A stretch of 25,705 nucleotides of DNA from CAG-390 sp964384555 (GTDB lineage Bacteria > Bacillota > Clostridia > Oscillospirales > CAG-272), in the NCBI GenBank assembly GCA_964384555.1, contig CAYLLA010000021.1, positions 1-25,705 of the forward strand. Reading direction: 5' to 3'. The position numbers and the translations under genes are program-made. A model generated the notes under the pieces. That model saw only the letters and a list, made by a program, of their open reading frames with translations, did not search any database and was not told the DNA's origin. This document shows, piece by piece, positions 14,590 through 23,360 of this stretch (positions within the stretch are counted from its first letter, which is position 1; each line of letters starts with the position of its first letter).

Positions 14590-16004
14590 TTTACCTCCGC
14601 CGCATCACGCCGCCGCATTGCGGCGATAAAAAATCCGTCTCCGCCGTGCGGCATATCGGTGGTAAGTGTCAGCATGCCGTCCCCACCGCCCTCGATGCCC
14701 GAGATGCTGATGGGTATCGGCTCAAATTCATCATGAGATGCCAAAAATGCACGCACGACATCCTCGTTTTCCCTTGGCAGTATCGTGCAGGTGGAGTAGA
14801 CCAGCACGCCGCCCGGGCGCACACCGGCAGAGGATGCCTTGAGTATCGCCGCGCCGAGGGCGGGCAGGTCGGCACACTCCGCGGGGTCGCGGTAGCGTAT
14901 CTCAGGCTTGCGGCGTATCGTTCCGTACCCGGAACAGGGAACGTCACAAAGCACGCGGTCAAAGTACCCGCGATAGCCCTCGGGCAGCGGGGCAGATGAA
15001 TCCCGCTCGCAGGTGCGAATGATAGATACCCCCTGCGCCGCCGCCGCGGCTGTGATCAGGGGCAGGCGGGAGGCTTGCAGCTCACACGCCAGTATCTCGC
15101 CGCGATCCTCCATCATCATGGCGGCGGATATGCTCTTGCCGCCGGGTGCGGCGCAGGCATCAAGCACGCGCTCGCCCGGGCGCGGGGAGAGACATTTGAC
15201 CGCCAGCTGTGCCGCCTCATCCTCAACGAATGCCGCGGGACTCTCCCCCGAAAGACAGGACGGAAGCCCGCCGCGCACCTTGATACCGTGCGGGGATAGG
15301 GTAGCCGGCTCGGCCGAAAGACCCTCGGCGTTGATGCTTTTTATCAGCTCCTCGCGCGTGGTGCGCAGAGTGTTTGTGCGCAGTGTCAGCGGCGGCGGCT
15401 CAAGGCTTGCCGATAGCATGGCCTCGGTACGTGCCTCGCCGTATGCCGCCAAAAGCTCGCGCACCAGCCCCTCGCAGACCGAATATCTTATTGAAAGACA
15501 GCGGCAAAGCTCGCCCTCCCCCCGACCGCGCTCCGGCAGTGGGTAGGGGCGTGTGCCATCCTCGGTGCGGCGCAGATACTCACGAAAGAGTGCATTACAA
15601 AAGCCGCGTGAGCCGCCGCGAGCCAAGGAGACCGTTTCACTTACCGCGGCATGCGGCGGGATGCGGTCGCAATATGCAAGCTGATAAAGCCCTATGCGCA
15701 GGATGCATTTTGTTTCGTCATCTATGCGGGAGAGCGGGCGGGAGGATAGCGTGGATGCGATATAGTCAAGCGTTATCCGCCGCTCGGTAACACCGCGTAT
15801 CAGGCGGGAGGCCAGTGCGGCATCCACCGCACTCATTCCCGCCGCGCGGGCGCGATCGAGCGAGATATCGGACACGATGTCGCTAAAAGCACCGCCGTCT
15901 ATACGCCGCAGGGCGCGAAGCGCCACCCGCCGCGCGTTTGGCCGCGTGGGTTCATTCGGTTTTTTTGCATTTTTGCCGCCCGACGGCGATCTTTTTGTGT
16001 CCAT
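14586..16004 (-). CDS. rsmB: 16S rRNA (cytosine967-C5)-methyltransferase
   Basis: The 472-residue enzyme methylates C967 of 16S rRNA. The N-terminal ~150 residues form a NusB-like RNA-binding domain (RRVALRALRRIDGGAFSD, RLIRGVTERRITLDY). The C-terminal Rossmann methyltransferase has DACAAPGGKS for SAM binding, CDVPCSGYGTIRRKPEIR for the release Cys and VYSTCTI for the catalytic Cys. ATG 16004 has AAGGAAG six bases upstream; the longer ATG at 16043 has no better support. It overlaps rlmN by 4 nt at its end. Upstream, a 410-nt repeat-filled gap separates it from yugP. Confidence 0.95.
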   Translation of the reverse strand: MDTKRSPSGGKNAKKPNEPTRPNARRVALRALRRIDGGAFSDIVSDISLDRARAAGMSAVDAALASRLIRGVTERRITLDYIASTLSSRPLSRIDDETKCILRIGLYQLAYCDRIPPHAAVSETVSLARGGSRGFCNALFREYLRRTEDGTRPYPLPERGRGEGELCRCLSIRYSVCEGLVRELLAAYGEARTEAMLSASLEPPPLTLRTNTLRTTREELIKSINAEGLSAEPATLSPHGIKVRGGLPSCLSGESPAAFVEDEAAQLAVKCLSPRPGERVLDACAAPGGKSISAAMMMEDRGEILACELQASRLPLITAAAAAQGVSIIRTCERDSSAPLPEGYRGYFDRVLCDVPCSGYGTIRRKPEIRYRDPAECADLPALGAAILKASSAGVRPGGVLVYSTCTILPRENEDVVRAFLASHDEFEPIPISISGIEGGGDGMLTLTTDMPHGGDGFFIAAMRRRDAAEVK

Positions 16005-16167
16005 TGTGATCTTCCTTGAGTTTTTTGATGGCACGCACAACATCTGTCGTGCCGCAATGATGGATGATGCTTTTGTTTACGGCTGTAGATAAAAGATGTG
16101 ACTCTATTAAGGCTCTTATCGCGTGGAGATGTCGTATCGTGCCGCAAAAAGAGAACGGAACTAAGGA

Positions 16168-16417
16168 AGATTTCCGCACGGCGGAAATCTAAAGTTTTAC
16201 CTCCTCATCCGTCATGTCCGCGACAAAATGCAATGCAGATTCCAATGCCACACCCCGCGAGACATGACACCTTCTCACACATGAGAAGGCTTGGCAAAAG
16301 TCCATCCTTTCACCTATGGACGTAAACTATTGCGATATCCATTGTTCCTCAACCGCACGCAAAGCGTGCGATCTCACTCCGCACTATGTGCGGAATTTCA
16401 CTGCGCGAAGCGCTCTA
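16168..16417. repeat. Composite palindromic repeats in the yugP/rsmB gap
   Basis: The 410-nt gap (16005-16414) has no gene. It contains hairpin AGATTTCCGC-acg-GCGGAAATCT (16168-16190); a long-loop stem GTCATGTC...GACATGAC (16211-16268); hairpin CCTTCTCA-caca-TGAGAAGG (16270-16289); the GGCTTGGCAAAAGTC and GCGATATCCATTGTT blocks; and three mini-hairpins, CGCACGC-aaa (16354-16370), CCGCAC-tat (16379-16393) and GCGC-gaa (16403-16413). The last ends 1 nt before the yugP stop codon. Confidence 0.85.
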
Positions 16418-17128
16418 TTTTCTGTCGTCCCTGCTGCCGGAGGCTATCAGCACCAGTCGCAAAAGCTGGAGCAGTGAGCCGGCAAGCGCGGCAAGGTAGG
16501 TCATGGCGGCGGCGGTGAGCATCTTTTTGCACCCCGCCAGCTCCTCATCGGTAAATCTGCCGTCGGCACGCAGTGCCGCCATGGCGCGGCGGCTGGCATT
16601 TATCTCGACAGGCAATGTGACCACCTGAAAGAATACCGCAACGGAAAATGCGATAATGCCGATGTTCATGAGCAAAAGCCCGCTCTCGGTGGCCGCACCG
16701 AGGATGAGGCCGAGGAAGAATATCGGCCACGCAAGCTGAGATGCGATATTGCAGACCGGCACTATGGCCATCCTCAGCTTTATCGGCGCATAGCCCTCGG
16801 CATATTGCAGGGCATGCCCCGCCTCATGTGCGGCAATTCCCACCGCCGCCACGCTTTTTGTGCCGATAACACCCTCTGATAGGCTTATTGAGTTGGTCTT
16901 GGGGTCAAAATGATCGGTCATCTCGCCCGCCACCGCGCCGATGCCGACATTGCCGACACCGCCCGAGCGCAGGACGATATACGCGGCATCCGCCCCGCTG
17001 ATGCCCGCGCGACAGCCGATGCGCGAATACTTTGAATACGCGCTTTTTACTTTTATCTGCGCCCACAGCGTTATGATGTAGGCGACTATCACTAAAATAT
17101 ATGTGGGATCAAAATAATAATATGGCAT
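16415..17128 (-). CDS. yugP: YugP-family zinc metallopeptidase (membrane)
   Basis: The 237-residue membrane protein has an N-terminal helix (YILVIVAYIITLWAQI), the zinc motif HEAGH in VGIAAHEAGHALQYAEGY, a preceding HFDPKTNSISLS strand, then two long hydrophobic helices (PVCNIASQLAWPIFFLGLIL and GLLLMNIGIIAFSVAVFFQV) and a final helix near the C-terminus. This is the DUF/peptidase family of B. subtilis YugP, commonly encoded between rsmB and fmt in Bacillota; its substrate is unknown to me. ATG 17128 is preferred because AGGATGG lies six bases upstream, whereas the ATG three codons earlier is itself part of that site. It follows fmt by 34 nt. Confidence 0.92.
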   Translation of the reverse strand: MPYYYFDPTYILVIVAYIITLWAQIKVKSAYSKYSRIGCRAGISGADAAYIVLRSGGVGNVGIGAVAGEMTDHFDPKTNSISLSEGVIGTKSVAAVGIAAHEAGHALQYAEGYAPIKLRMAIVPVCNIASQLAWPIFFLGLILGAATESGLLLMNIGIIAFSVAVFFQVVTLPVEINASRRAMAALRADGRFTDEELAGCKKMLTAAAMTYLAALAGSLLQLLRLVLIASGSRDDRK

Positions 17129-17162
17129 GGATACCATCCTTTCTTTTGGCGCATACGCACCG

Positions 17163-18131
17163 TTATTTCAGTCTGTCTCCAATGCTGATCCTGCGGCCGC
17201 GAATAAACTCTGCGGCCGTCATTTTGCCCTTGCCCTCCGGCACTACGCGGGTAACGGCAAGCACGCCACGACCGCAACGAACGAGTATCTCACCCTCTCC
17301 GCGGTCGGATAGTGCTATCACCTCTCCGGGTGCGCCCTCCGAGATATCATCGTTATCGCATGACTCACAAGCATGCGCCGCCGCAAGCTTTAGCAGCTTG
17401 CCCCCCGGCATATATGCACGCGCCAGCGGCTGTGGGGAAAGCCCGCGCACAAGATCCGCCAGCTCGCGGGCGGGGCGGGAAAAGTCAACTATGCAATCCT
17501 CTTTTTCAAGCTTTGCGGCGTAGGTCGCGCCCGCCTCCGGCTGTGGTGTGCGGGTGAGCGTGCCCGCCTCAAGTGCCGCCAAGGTCTCACGCAGCAGTTC
17601 CGCACCCGCCGCCGCCATACGATCATGCAGAGCGCCGAAATCATCCTCCGGCAGTATATCCACACGGCGGCGAAGCAGCATGTCGCCGGTATCTATCCCC
17701 TCGTCCATATACATGGTGGTGATGCCTGTGTGGTCCCGCCCCTCTATCATCGCGCGTTGCATTGGTGCCGCACCGCGATATTCCGGCAGGAGCGAGCCGT
17801 GTACGTTGATACAGCCGAAGCGCGGCATATCAAGCACCTCGCGCGGGAGTATCCTGCCGTAGGCCACAACTACTATAAGCTCGGGCTCAAGCGCGCGCAA
17901 CTCGGAAATGACCGCCTCATCCCGCAGTGTGCGGGGCTGATATACCGGAATGCCCAGCTCCTGTGCCAGTACCTTGACAGGCGGCGGAGTGAGCTTATGT
18001 CCGCGCCCAGCGGGCTTATCCTCCCGCGTATACACGCCTACTATCTCACTGCCGCCCGCCGCCGCATATTCCGCAAGTGCCCGCAGCGAGGCCGCGGCAA
18101 ACTCCGGCGTGCCCATAAAAACAATTCTCAT
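17163..18131 (-). CDS. fmt: Methionyl-tRNA formyltransferase
   Basis: The 322-residue enzyme formylates initiator Met-tRNA with 10-formyl-THF. The N-terminal domain starts MRIVFMGTPEFA, with KPAGRGHKLTPPPVK. The active site is INVHGSLLPEYRGAAPMQRA (the catalytic Asn and His) and GITTMYMDEGIDTGDML (the catalytic Asp). The C-terminal tRNA-binding OB domain covers about residues 205-315. GAGGG upstream of ATG supports the start. It lies 26 nt after def, the standard def-fmt pair that adds and later removes the formyl group. Confidence 0.97.
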   Translation of the reverse strand: MRIVFMGTPEFAAASLRALAEYAAAGGSEIVGVYTREDKPAGRGHKLTPPPVKVLAQELGIPVYQPRTLRDEAVISELRALEPELIVVVAYGRILPREVLDMPRFGCINVHGSLLPEYRGAAPMQRAMIEGRDHTGITTMYMDEGIDTGDMLLRRRVDILPEDDFGALHDRMAAAGAELLRETLAALEAGTLTRTPQPEAGATYAAKLEKEDCIVDFSRPARELADLVRGLSPQPLARAYMPGGKLLKLAAAHACESCDNDDISEGAPGEVIALSDRGEGEILVRCGRGVLAVTRVVPEGKGKMTAAEFIRGRRISIGDRLK

Positions 18132-18157
18132 TTGTCTACCCTCAAGGCTTGCGGCCG

Positions 18158-18616
18158 TCAGTCCTCGTCATTCATCGAGATGGCGATATCGGTGTATATA
18201 CGCCCGTCAAGATGGTCTGTCTCATGGCAGATGGCGCGGGCAAGCAGGCCCTCCCCCGTTATCTCCACCGCCTCGCCGTTATAGCCGAGGCCGCGCACCG
18301 TAACATGCATGGGGCGGCGCACGATGCCAGAGCGGCCGGGCACAGACAGGCAGCCCTCGCCGCCCTCCTGCTCTCCCGACTCGTAAACTATCTCCGGGTT
18401 GATGAGATATATGGGATGCCCCTCCTCGACCTCGATAACGACTATGCGGCGCAAAATGCCTACCTGCGGGGCGGCAAGCCCCACACCGTCCGCCGCGTGC
18501 ATCGTTTCAAGCATATCGTCAAGCAGCATCTGTATTCTCGGTGTTACCCGCTCCACAGGACGGCATACCTGCCGCAGTGTGTCATCGGGTACACAAACTA
18601 TCTTTCTTTTTGCCAT
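18158..18616 (-). CDS. def: Peptide deformylase
   Basis: The 152-residue metalloenzyme removes formyl from nascent N-terminal Met. All three class motifs are present: GVGLAAPQVG (44-53), EGCLS (87-91, metal ligand Cys89) and HETDH (131-135, two His ligands and the catalytic Glu). The length is typical. AGAGG lies about 12 bases upstream of ATG, a long but usable spacing. It is followed by fmt after 26 nt. Confidence 0.97.
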   Translation of the reverse strand: MAKRKIVCVPDDTLRQVCRPVERVTPRIQMLLDDMLETMHAADGVGLAAPQVGILRRIVVIEVEEGHPIYLINPEIVYESGEQEGGEGCLSVPGRSGIVRRPMHVTVRGLGYNGEAVEITGEGLLARAICHETDHLDGRIYTDIAISMNDED

Positions 18617-18704
18617 TTGGAATCAAACCTCTGTTTCTTTGTGATCGTTTTGCGTTTGTTTTTTATTGCACATCGCCGTTTTGCGATCGGCGGGGATCAA
18701 AGGA

Positions 18705-21281
18705 TCAAATATTTGTAGGATCCAGATCTATCGCCAAGGTCGGGCCGCGGCGGGCGGTCTCGGAAAATTCCGCACGCAGGCGGGCCAGCATCTCGCGGCA
18801 TCTGGCGGTCAGCTTGCATTTAAGTATCATTCTGATCCTGTACTTGCCGTCCACCCTGTAGACCGGCGCCTCAAAGGGGCCGAACACTATCAGCGGGACA
18901 TCCGAATATTTTTCGGCAGAGAGGCGGCGCAGTCGCTCGGAAAGCTCCGCGCCCGCCGCCACCGTCGCCCTCTCATCGGGGGAGGTGACCGTCATCAGCA
19001 CGATGTTGCAAAACGGCGGATAGGTCAGTGCACGCCGCAGGCGTATCTCGCGTGAATAAAATGTATCGTAATCCTGCGCACAGGCAAGCTTTATTATCTC
19101 ATGGTCCGGATTGTTTGTTTGTATTATCGCCTCGCCCGGCTTCGCGGCGCGCCCCGCACGGCCTATCACCTGCGTGAGCATTGCAAAGGTGCGCTCGCCG
19201 GCCCTGTAATCGTCAAGATACAGCGACATATCCGCCAGCAGGACGCCGACCAGTGTAACATCCGGGAAGTCATGCCCCTTTGTTACCATCTGCGTGCCGA
19301 GCAGTATATCCGCCTCATGTGCGCGAAAGCGCGTTAGCAGCTCGTCATAGGATTCCCGCGTTGAGGTGGTATCGGTATCCATCCTTATCACCCGCACACC
19401 GGGTATCAGCGCGCGCAGCTCCTGCTCCACCCGCTGTGTGCCGTAGCCCATGCGGATCAGGTGCTCGCCCCCGCATGTGGGACACCGCTCGGGCAGTGGC
19501 ATATGCCGCCCGCACCAGTGGCAAACAAGCTCACCGGATGAATAATCTCCCCCGCGCGTGTGGTAGGTCATTGATACCGAGCACCGCGGACAGCTGACCG
19601 CCTCCCCGCAGGAGGGGCAGGAGACAAATGTATTATACCCGCGGCGATTGATAAACAGTATCGCCTGCTCGCCCGCCGCCACAACGCGGCAAAGCTCACC
19701 CGCAAGATGCGTGCCGATGGGCGTGAGGTTTGCCCCCCTCGCCTCGCGGCGCATATCATCGATCGTGACCGCGGGCAGCTCCGCGCCGCCGTAGCGGTGT
19801 GTCAGCCGCACCAGTGTGTAGCGACCGTCCATGGCTTGCTTAAAGCTTTCAACCGACGGTGTAGCCGAGCAGAGCAGCATGAGCGCGCCCGACTGTGCCG
19901 CACGGTATCTTGCAATGTCACGCGCGTGATAGCGCGGCGACATATCCGATTTATATGTGTGCTCCTGCTCCTCGTCGATTATCACCATGCCGAGATCGGC
20001 CACCGGTGCAAATATCGCCGAGCGAGTGCCAAGCACCAAGGGTGCATCCCCGCGGCGGATACGCTCCCAAGCCTCATAACGTTGCAGGCGGGTAAGACCC
20101 GAATGCAGCAGTGCCACCATATCGCCGTAGCGACCCGAAAAGATCCTGACCGTTTGCGGGGTAAGTGCTATCTCAGGCAGGAGCAGTATCACTCCCCGCC
20201 CCGCCGCCAGCACGCGGTCGATAAGCGACAGCATTACCGCGGTCTTGCCGCTGCCCGTCACGCCGTAAAGGAGTGCACCGTGCGGGTCTTTATCCTCGGC
20301 AAGCTCCAGCAGTGTGCGGTGCGCCGCCTCCTGCTCCTCGCTGAGTGTCATCGGCGGCAGATGTGAGAGCGCCTCGGCGACCGCCGCCGCACGCTCCTCG
20401 CGAGAGCGAGTGTCAGTGCCGTCACCGTCACCCTCGCCCTCGCCTGTCGCGGCGGGGGGAAGCTCGGCGGCATCGGTCAGCACGCGGCGCAAAAGCCCCT
20501 TTTTTTCAAGGCTCGTCAGCTGTGCGCGGCAATCACCGAGGGAGGACAAAAACCGTGACTCGGGTATGCCCGCATCCCCCTCCGCCTCGGAGAGCATGCG
20601 CAGTATCGCCAGCTGTACCTCGGAGCGCGGACGCTTTATCTCTTTGTGTGCGCCCTCCGCCACCGCGGCAAGCTCGGCGCGATCGATGGCGGGCAGGCAG
20701 ATGCGGACCATTCCGCCCTCCCGCCCGGGTGCCATCTCGCGCACCAGATACGGCCGCCGCCCACCGCAGAGTGCACGCGCCGTATCGATAGCAGACGAGC
20801 CGAAGCGGGAGGTGAGTGCCTCCGCCGACACACGGCCGCGCTCAAGGATATATTCAAGTAATATGATAGCCGACGGCTCAAGGCTGTCGATGGCTATCTT
20901 CATATCGCCGCCATCCCCAAGCCTTGCGGGGTTGGGGCAGTAAAAGACGGTAAGCTTTGAAAGCACCGCTGGCGGGAGCATGGCATGCACCGCCTCCCCC
21001 ACCGTGCAGATGGTGCGCTCCTTCATAAAAAGGCACAGCCCCAGCATCTCGGGGGTGAGCGAGATCTCGGAAAGCACCGCAAAGATCGGCTTTAGCTTGC
21101 CCTGCGGCGTTTTGGTCTCCTCCCGCACCGAGGTGCAGAGCGCCAGCGCACGGCGGTTGCCGTTGCCGAACGGCACGCTGAGGAATCCCCCCGGCCGCAC
21201 CTCCTGACCCTCGGGTATGCGGTAGTCATATTCATGATCTATTGCAAACGGCGCATCAAGCAGATATACTCCCGCATACAT
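18705..21281 (-). CDS. priA: Primosomal protein N' (replication restart helicase)
   Basis: The 858-residue 3'-to-5' helicase reloads replisomes at stalled forks. The N-terminal DNA-binding domain starts MYAGVYLLDAPFAIDHEYDY. Walker A GVTGSGKT is at 340-347. The Walker B/motif II reads DEEQ (436-439) rather than the textbook DEEH. The paired zinc module has CPSCGEAVSCPRC and CHWCGRHMPLPERCPTC, and the helicase C motif GRAGRA follows. A low-complexity acidic linker (GEGEGDGDGTD, about 280-290) sits before the helicase core. ATG 21281 has GGAG upstream; the same frame stays open further upstream but overlaps rpoZ and lacks similarity. In relatives coaBC commonly lies between rpoZ and priA; here the gap is only 82 nt. 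Confidence 0.97.
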   Translation of the reverse strand: MYAGVYLLDAPFAIDHEYDYRIPEGQEVRPGGFLSVPFGNGNRRALALCTSVREETKTPQGKLKPIFAVLSEISLTPEMLGLCLFMKERTICTVGEAVHAMLPPAVLSKLTVFYCPNPARLGDGGDMKIAIDSLEPSAIILLEYILERGRVSAEALTSRFGSSAIDTARALCGGRRPYLVREMAPGREGGMVRICLPAIDRAELAAVAEGAHKEIKRPRSEVQLAILRMLSEAEGDAGIPESRFLSSLGDCRAQLTSLEKKGLLRRVLTDAAELPPAATGEGEGDGDGTDTRSREERAAAVAEALSHLPPMTLSEEQEAAHRTLLELAEDKDPHGALLYGVTGSGKTAVMLSLIDRVLAAGRGVILLLPEIALTPQTVRIFSGRYGDMVALLHSGLTRLQRYEAWERIRRGDAPLVLGTRSAIFAPVADLGMVIIDEEQEHTYKSDMSPRYHARDIARYRAAQSGALMLLCSATPSVESFKQAMDGRYTLVRLTHRYGGAELPAVTIDDMRREARGANLTPIGTHLAGELCRVVAAGEQAILFINRRGYNTFVSCPSCGEAVSCPRCSVSMTYHTRGGDYSSGELVCHWCGRHMPLPERCPTCGGEHLIRMGYGTQRVEQELRALIPGVRVIRMDTDTTSTRESYDELLTRFRAHEADILLGTQMVTKGHDFPDVTLVGVLLADMSLYLDDYRAGERTFAMLTQVIGRAGRAAKPGEAIIQTNNPDHEIIKLACAQDYDTFYSREIRLRRALTYPPFCNIVLMTVTSPDERATVAAGAELSERLRRLSAEKYSDVPLIVFGPFEAPVYRVDGKYRIRMILKCKLTARCREMLARLRAEFSETARRGPTLAIDLDPTNI

Positions 21282-21363
21282 TTTTAAACTCCGGTCTTTG
21301 TTTTTTGTTAGGCATGGCGCGAAGTGCGGATCATATGCACGCTGCGCGGCGCGCGGCCGCGCC

Positions 21364-21696
21364 TCACACTTCCGTTGATGCGTGTGCCGCGGCGGCGGGT
21401 GTGCCGCTCTCGCCGACGGTGAGAGAACCGTCCGCATCGCGGTCAACAATAACGAACTCGCCGGACTCTATCTTGTCGATGGCGATCTTTACCGCCTTGC
21501 GGTCACGGTAATCGGGGTTGACTATGGCCTCGGCCGGCTCCTCCGACTCCTTAATGCCCATGGCGACCTTTTCGGCCAGATGGCGCTCTCTTACATACTC
21601 ATCGGTGATGATGCGTGCGCACTTTGCGGTGGCCACTGCCAGCTGGTAACGATTGAATTTTCCCTTTGTAAGCTTGTTGATGGTAGGATAAAGCAT
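21364..21696 (-). CDS. rpoZ: DNA-directed RNA polymerase subunit omega
   Basis: The 110-residue protein begins MLYPTINKLTKGKFNRYQLAVATAKCAR, the conserved omega N-terminus that clamps beta-prime. KPVKIAIDKI-like residues follow at about 67-77 (RKAVKIAIDKIESGEF). A C-terminal acidic/Ala tail (about 85-110) extends beyond the conserved core. AAGGAG eight bases upstream of ATG supports the start. It lies 61 nt after remA, where gmk would normally sit. Confidence 0.93.
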   Translation of the reverse strand: MLYPTINKLTKGKFNRYQLAVATAKCARIITDEYVRERHLAEKVAMGIKESEEPAEAIVNPDYRDRKAVKIAIDKIESGEFVIVDRDADGSLTVGESGTPAAAAHASTEV

Positions 21697-21757
21697 TTTT
21701 AAAACTCCTTGAATGTATGATTATTTTATTATTATCTTATTTGACCGACGGCCGGGC

Positions 21758-22015
21758 TTATTCGTCACCGGTGCCGTCAAGCTCGGTATCGAGCCTGTTT
21801 GCTATCGTTTCGGCCTGTACTGCCGAGAGGATCACGTGATCCGAATCTGTAATTATAACGGCGCGTGTGCGGCGACCGCAGGAAACATCTATCACCCTGC
21901 CCTCCTCGCGCGCATCCTGCACCAGTCGCTTGACCGGCGCGGAATCCGGGCTGACCAAAGCGACCACACGGTCGGCGGCCACGATGTTACCGTAGCCGAT
22001 GCTGATAAATCTCAT
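21758..22015 (-). CDS. remA: RemA/DUF370 family regulator
   Basis: The 85-residue protein starts MRFISIGYGNIVAADRVVALVSPDSAPVKR and contains GRRTRAVIITDSDHVILSAVQAETIANR, the diagnostic strand-helix pattern of RemA. In B. subtilis RemA is a DNA-binding activator of matrix and osmoprotection genes; here the regulon is unknown. AGAGGATG upstream of ATG supports the start. It lies between yicC and rpoZ, 33 nt after yicC, as in other Bacillota. Confidence 0.95.
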   Translation of the reverse strand: MRFISIGYGNIVAADRVVALVSPDSAPVKRLVQDAREEGRVIDVSCGRRTRAVIITDSDHVILSAVQAETIANRLDTELDGTGDE

Positions 22016-22048
22016 TTTTGCATCCTCTTTTCTTGATTCTTTTGATGC

Positions 22049-22954
22049 TCACTCTATGTTTTGGATCTGCTCGCGCAGCTTTTCGGTCTCGTTTTTAAGC
22101 TCCACGCCTATCGCGGCAATAGCGGCATCCTGGCACTTTGAGCAGATGGTGTTGACCTCGCGATTGACCTCCTGGAGCTGAAAATCAAACTTTCTGCCCA
22201 CCGGATGCGTTTCATCCAGCATGGCCGAGAGCGCCGCAATGTGCGAATGCAGTCGCACCAGCTCCTCATCTATCGCCAGCCTGTCCGCCTGCACGGCGCA
22301 CTCGGTAAGCAGCCGCCCCTCATCGACGGTCACGCCCGAGTCGCCGATGATGGCCGATATCCTTGCCTTTATCTTTTCATAAAGACCTGCCGAGCCGGCC
22401 GCCCACAGCTCCTCAACGCGCGAGACGAGCGAGGAGATGCCGCCAAGCTTTTTGGCGATATCCGCACGCAGGCATTCGCCCTCGCGTATGCGGCCCGCCA
22501 AAAATTCCTGCAGTGCCTCGGCAAGTATCGGCTCTATCGCCGCCCATTCGGCATCGATATCCACCTCATCCTCCGCGCCCTCGGCGGTGAAGATCTCCGG
22601 GTTGGCCGCCACCTGCATCACGCTGATGTCATCGGCAAGCGCAAATTCGTCGCGAAGCTCACGCAAGAGCCGAATATACTCGGCGGCGGCGGTGCGGTCA
22701 AGGGTACGCGGCGGCTGAGTGGCGGCATCCTCACCCCATGTGCGCGCCAAGGTTATGCCTATATCCACCTTGCCGCGGCTGATGCCCGCCTCGCTCACCG
22801 CGGTGCGTACCCGCGGCTCAAGTGCGGCCAGCGTGCGCGGCAGTTTTACCGAAAGATCGAGAAACCGATTGTTGACGGATCTTATCTCGACCGATATCGA
22901 ACGCCCGTCCGCCGCCGCTGTTTTGCGGCAGTAGGCCGTCATGCTTTTAAACAT
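22049..22954 (-). CDS. yicC: YicC-family endoribonuclease
   Basis: The 301-residue protein has the YicC N-terminal signature (FKSMTAYCRK, then VEIRSVNNRFLDLSVKLPRTL) and the C-terminal DUF1732 part (FDFQLQEVNREVNTICSKCQDAAI, ending EKLREQIQNIE). YicC proteins are RNA-degrading enzymes in species where tested. AAGGA seven bases upstream of ATG supports the start. It is the first gene of the long minus-strand unit, transcribed from the consensus promoter 119 nt upstream. Confidence 0.95.
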   Translation of the reverse strand: MFKSMTAYCRKTAAADGRSISVEIRSVNNRFLDLSVKLPRTLAALEPRVRTAVSEAGISRGKVDIGITLARTWGEDAATQPPRTLDRTAAAEYIRLLRELRDEFALADDISVMQVAANPEIFTAEGAEDEVDIDAEWAAIEPILAEALQEFLAGRIREGECLRADIAKKLGGISSLVSRVEELWAAGSAGLYEKIKARISAIIGDSGVTVDEGRLLTECAVQADRLAIDEELVRLHSHIAALSAMLDETHPVGRKFDFQLQEVNREVNTICSKCQDAAIAAIGVELKNETEKLREQIQNIE

Positions 22955-23072
22955 ATCAAGTCCTTATCCGACCCTCGCCACGGCGGGGGTCTGCCTTTCG
23001 TTGTTGGTTTGTTAGGTCATTTTTTGACTTTTCGGTGCGGCTTTCCCGCCCAAATTTTTTGCATATATATTT

Positions 23073-23101
23073 ATTATAATATATTTTAAGTGTTTTGTCA
23101 A
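23073..23101 (-). promoter_or_regulatory. Consensus sigma-A promoter for the yicC-led operon
   Basis: The minus strand reads TTGACA (23096-23101), a 17-nt spacer and TATAAT (23073-23078), all perfect, in an AT-rich island. It points at yicC, leaving a leader of about 110 nt (22955-23065) in which I see no clear attenuator. Confidence 0.92.
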
Positions 23102-23360
23102 TACGCGCGCGTGAGCGCACAGGTGCGCGCGAGGGGGTGAGCGAGCCGTCACCATGCGAAAAAACGCGACAAACCCCCGCCCCCGGGCGACATTTTTGCG
23201 GCAGTCGCGGCAAAGATCGAGCGGATGCGCGGCGGTTTTCAGCCCTCACTGCGGCACGCGGGGACGCGGCGGATGCACGGCGGATATAATGTAACTTTTT
23301 CTTTAACTTTCCCGCCGCCGCAAAATGCGCGGGATTTTTTGCAACTTTTCGCCATCGCTG

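Noticed and set aside
19967..19980. PriA motif II DEEQ as a defect
   Set aside because: Gln at the DEEH His position is something I recall from other Clostridia PriA proteins, and all other motifs are intact.
23285..23290. Additional TATAAT in the yicC/GH78 intergenic region
   Set aside because: The -35 position is GC-rich with no resemblance to TTGACA, and a perfect promoter lies 95 nt further on.
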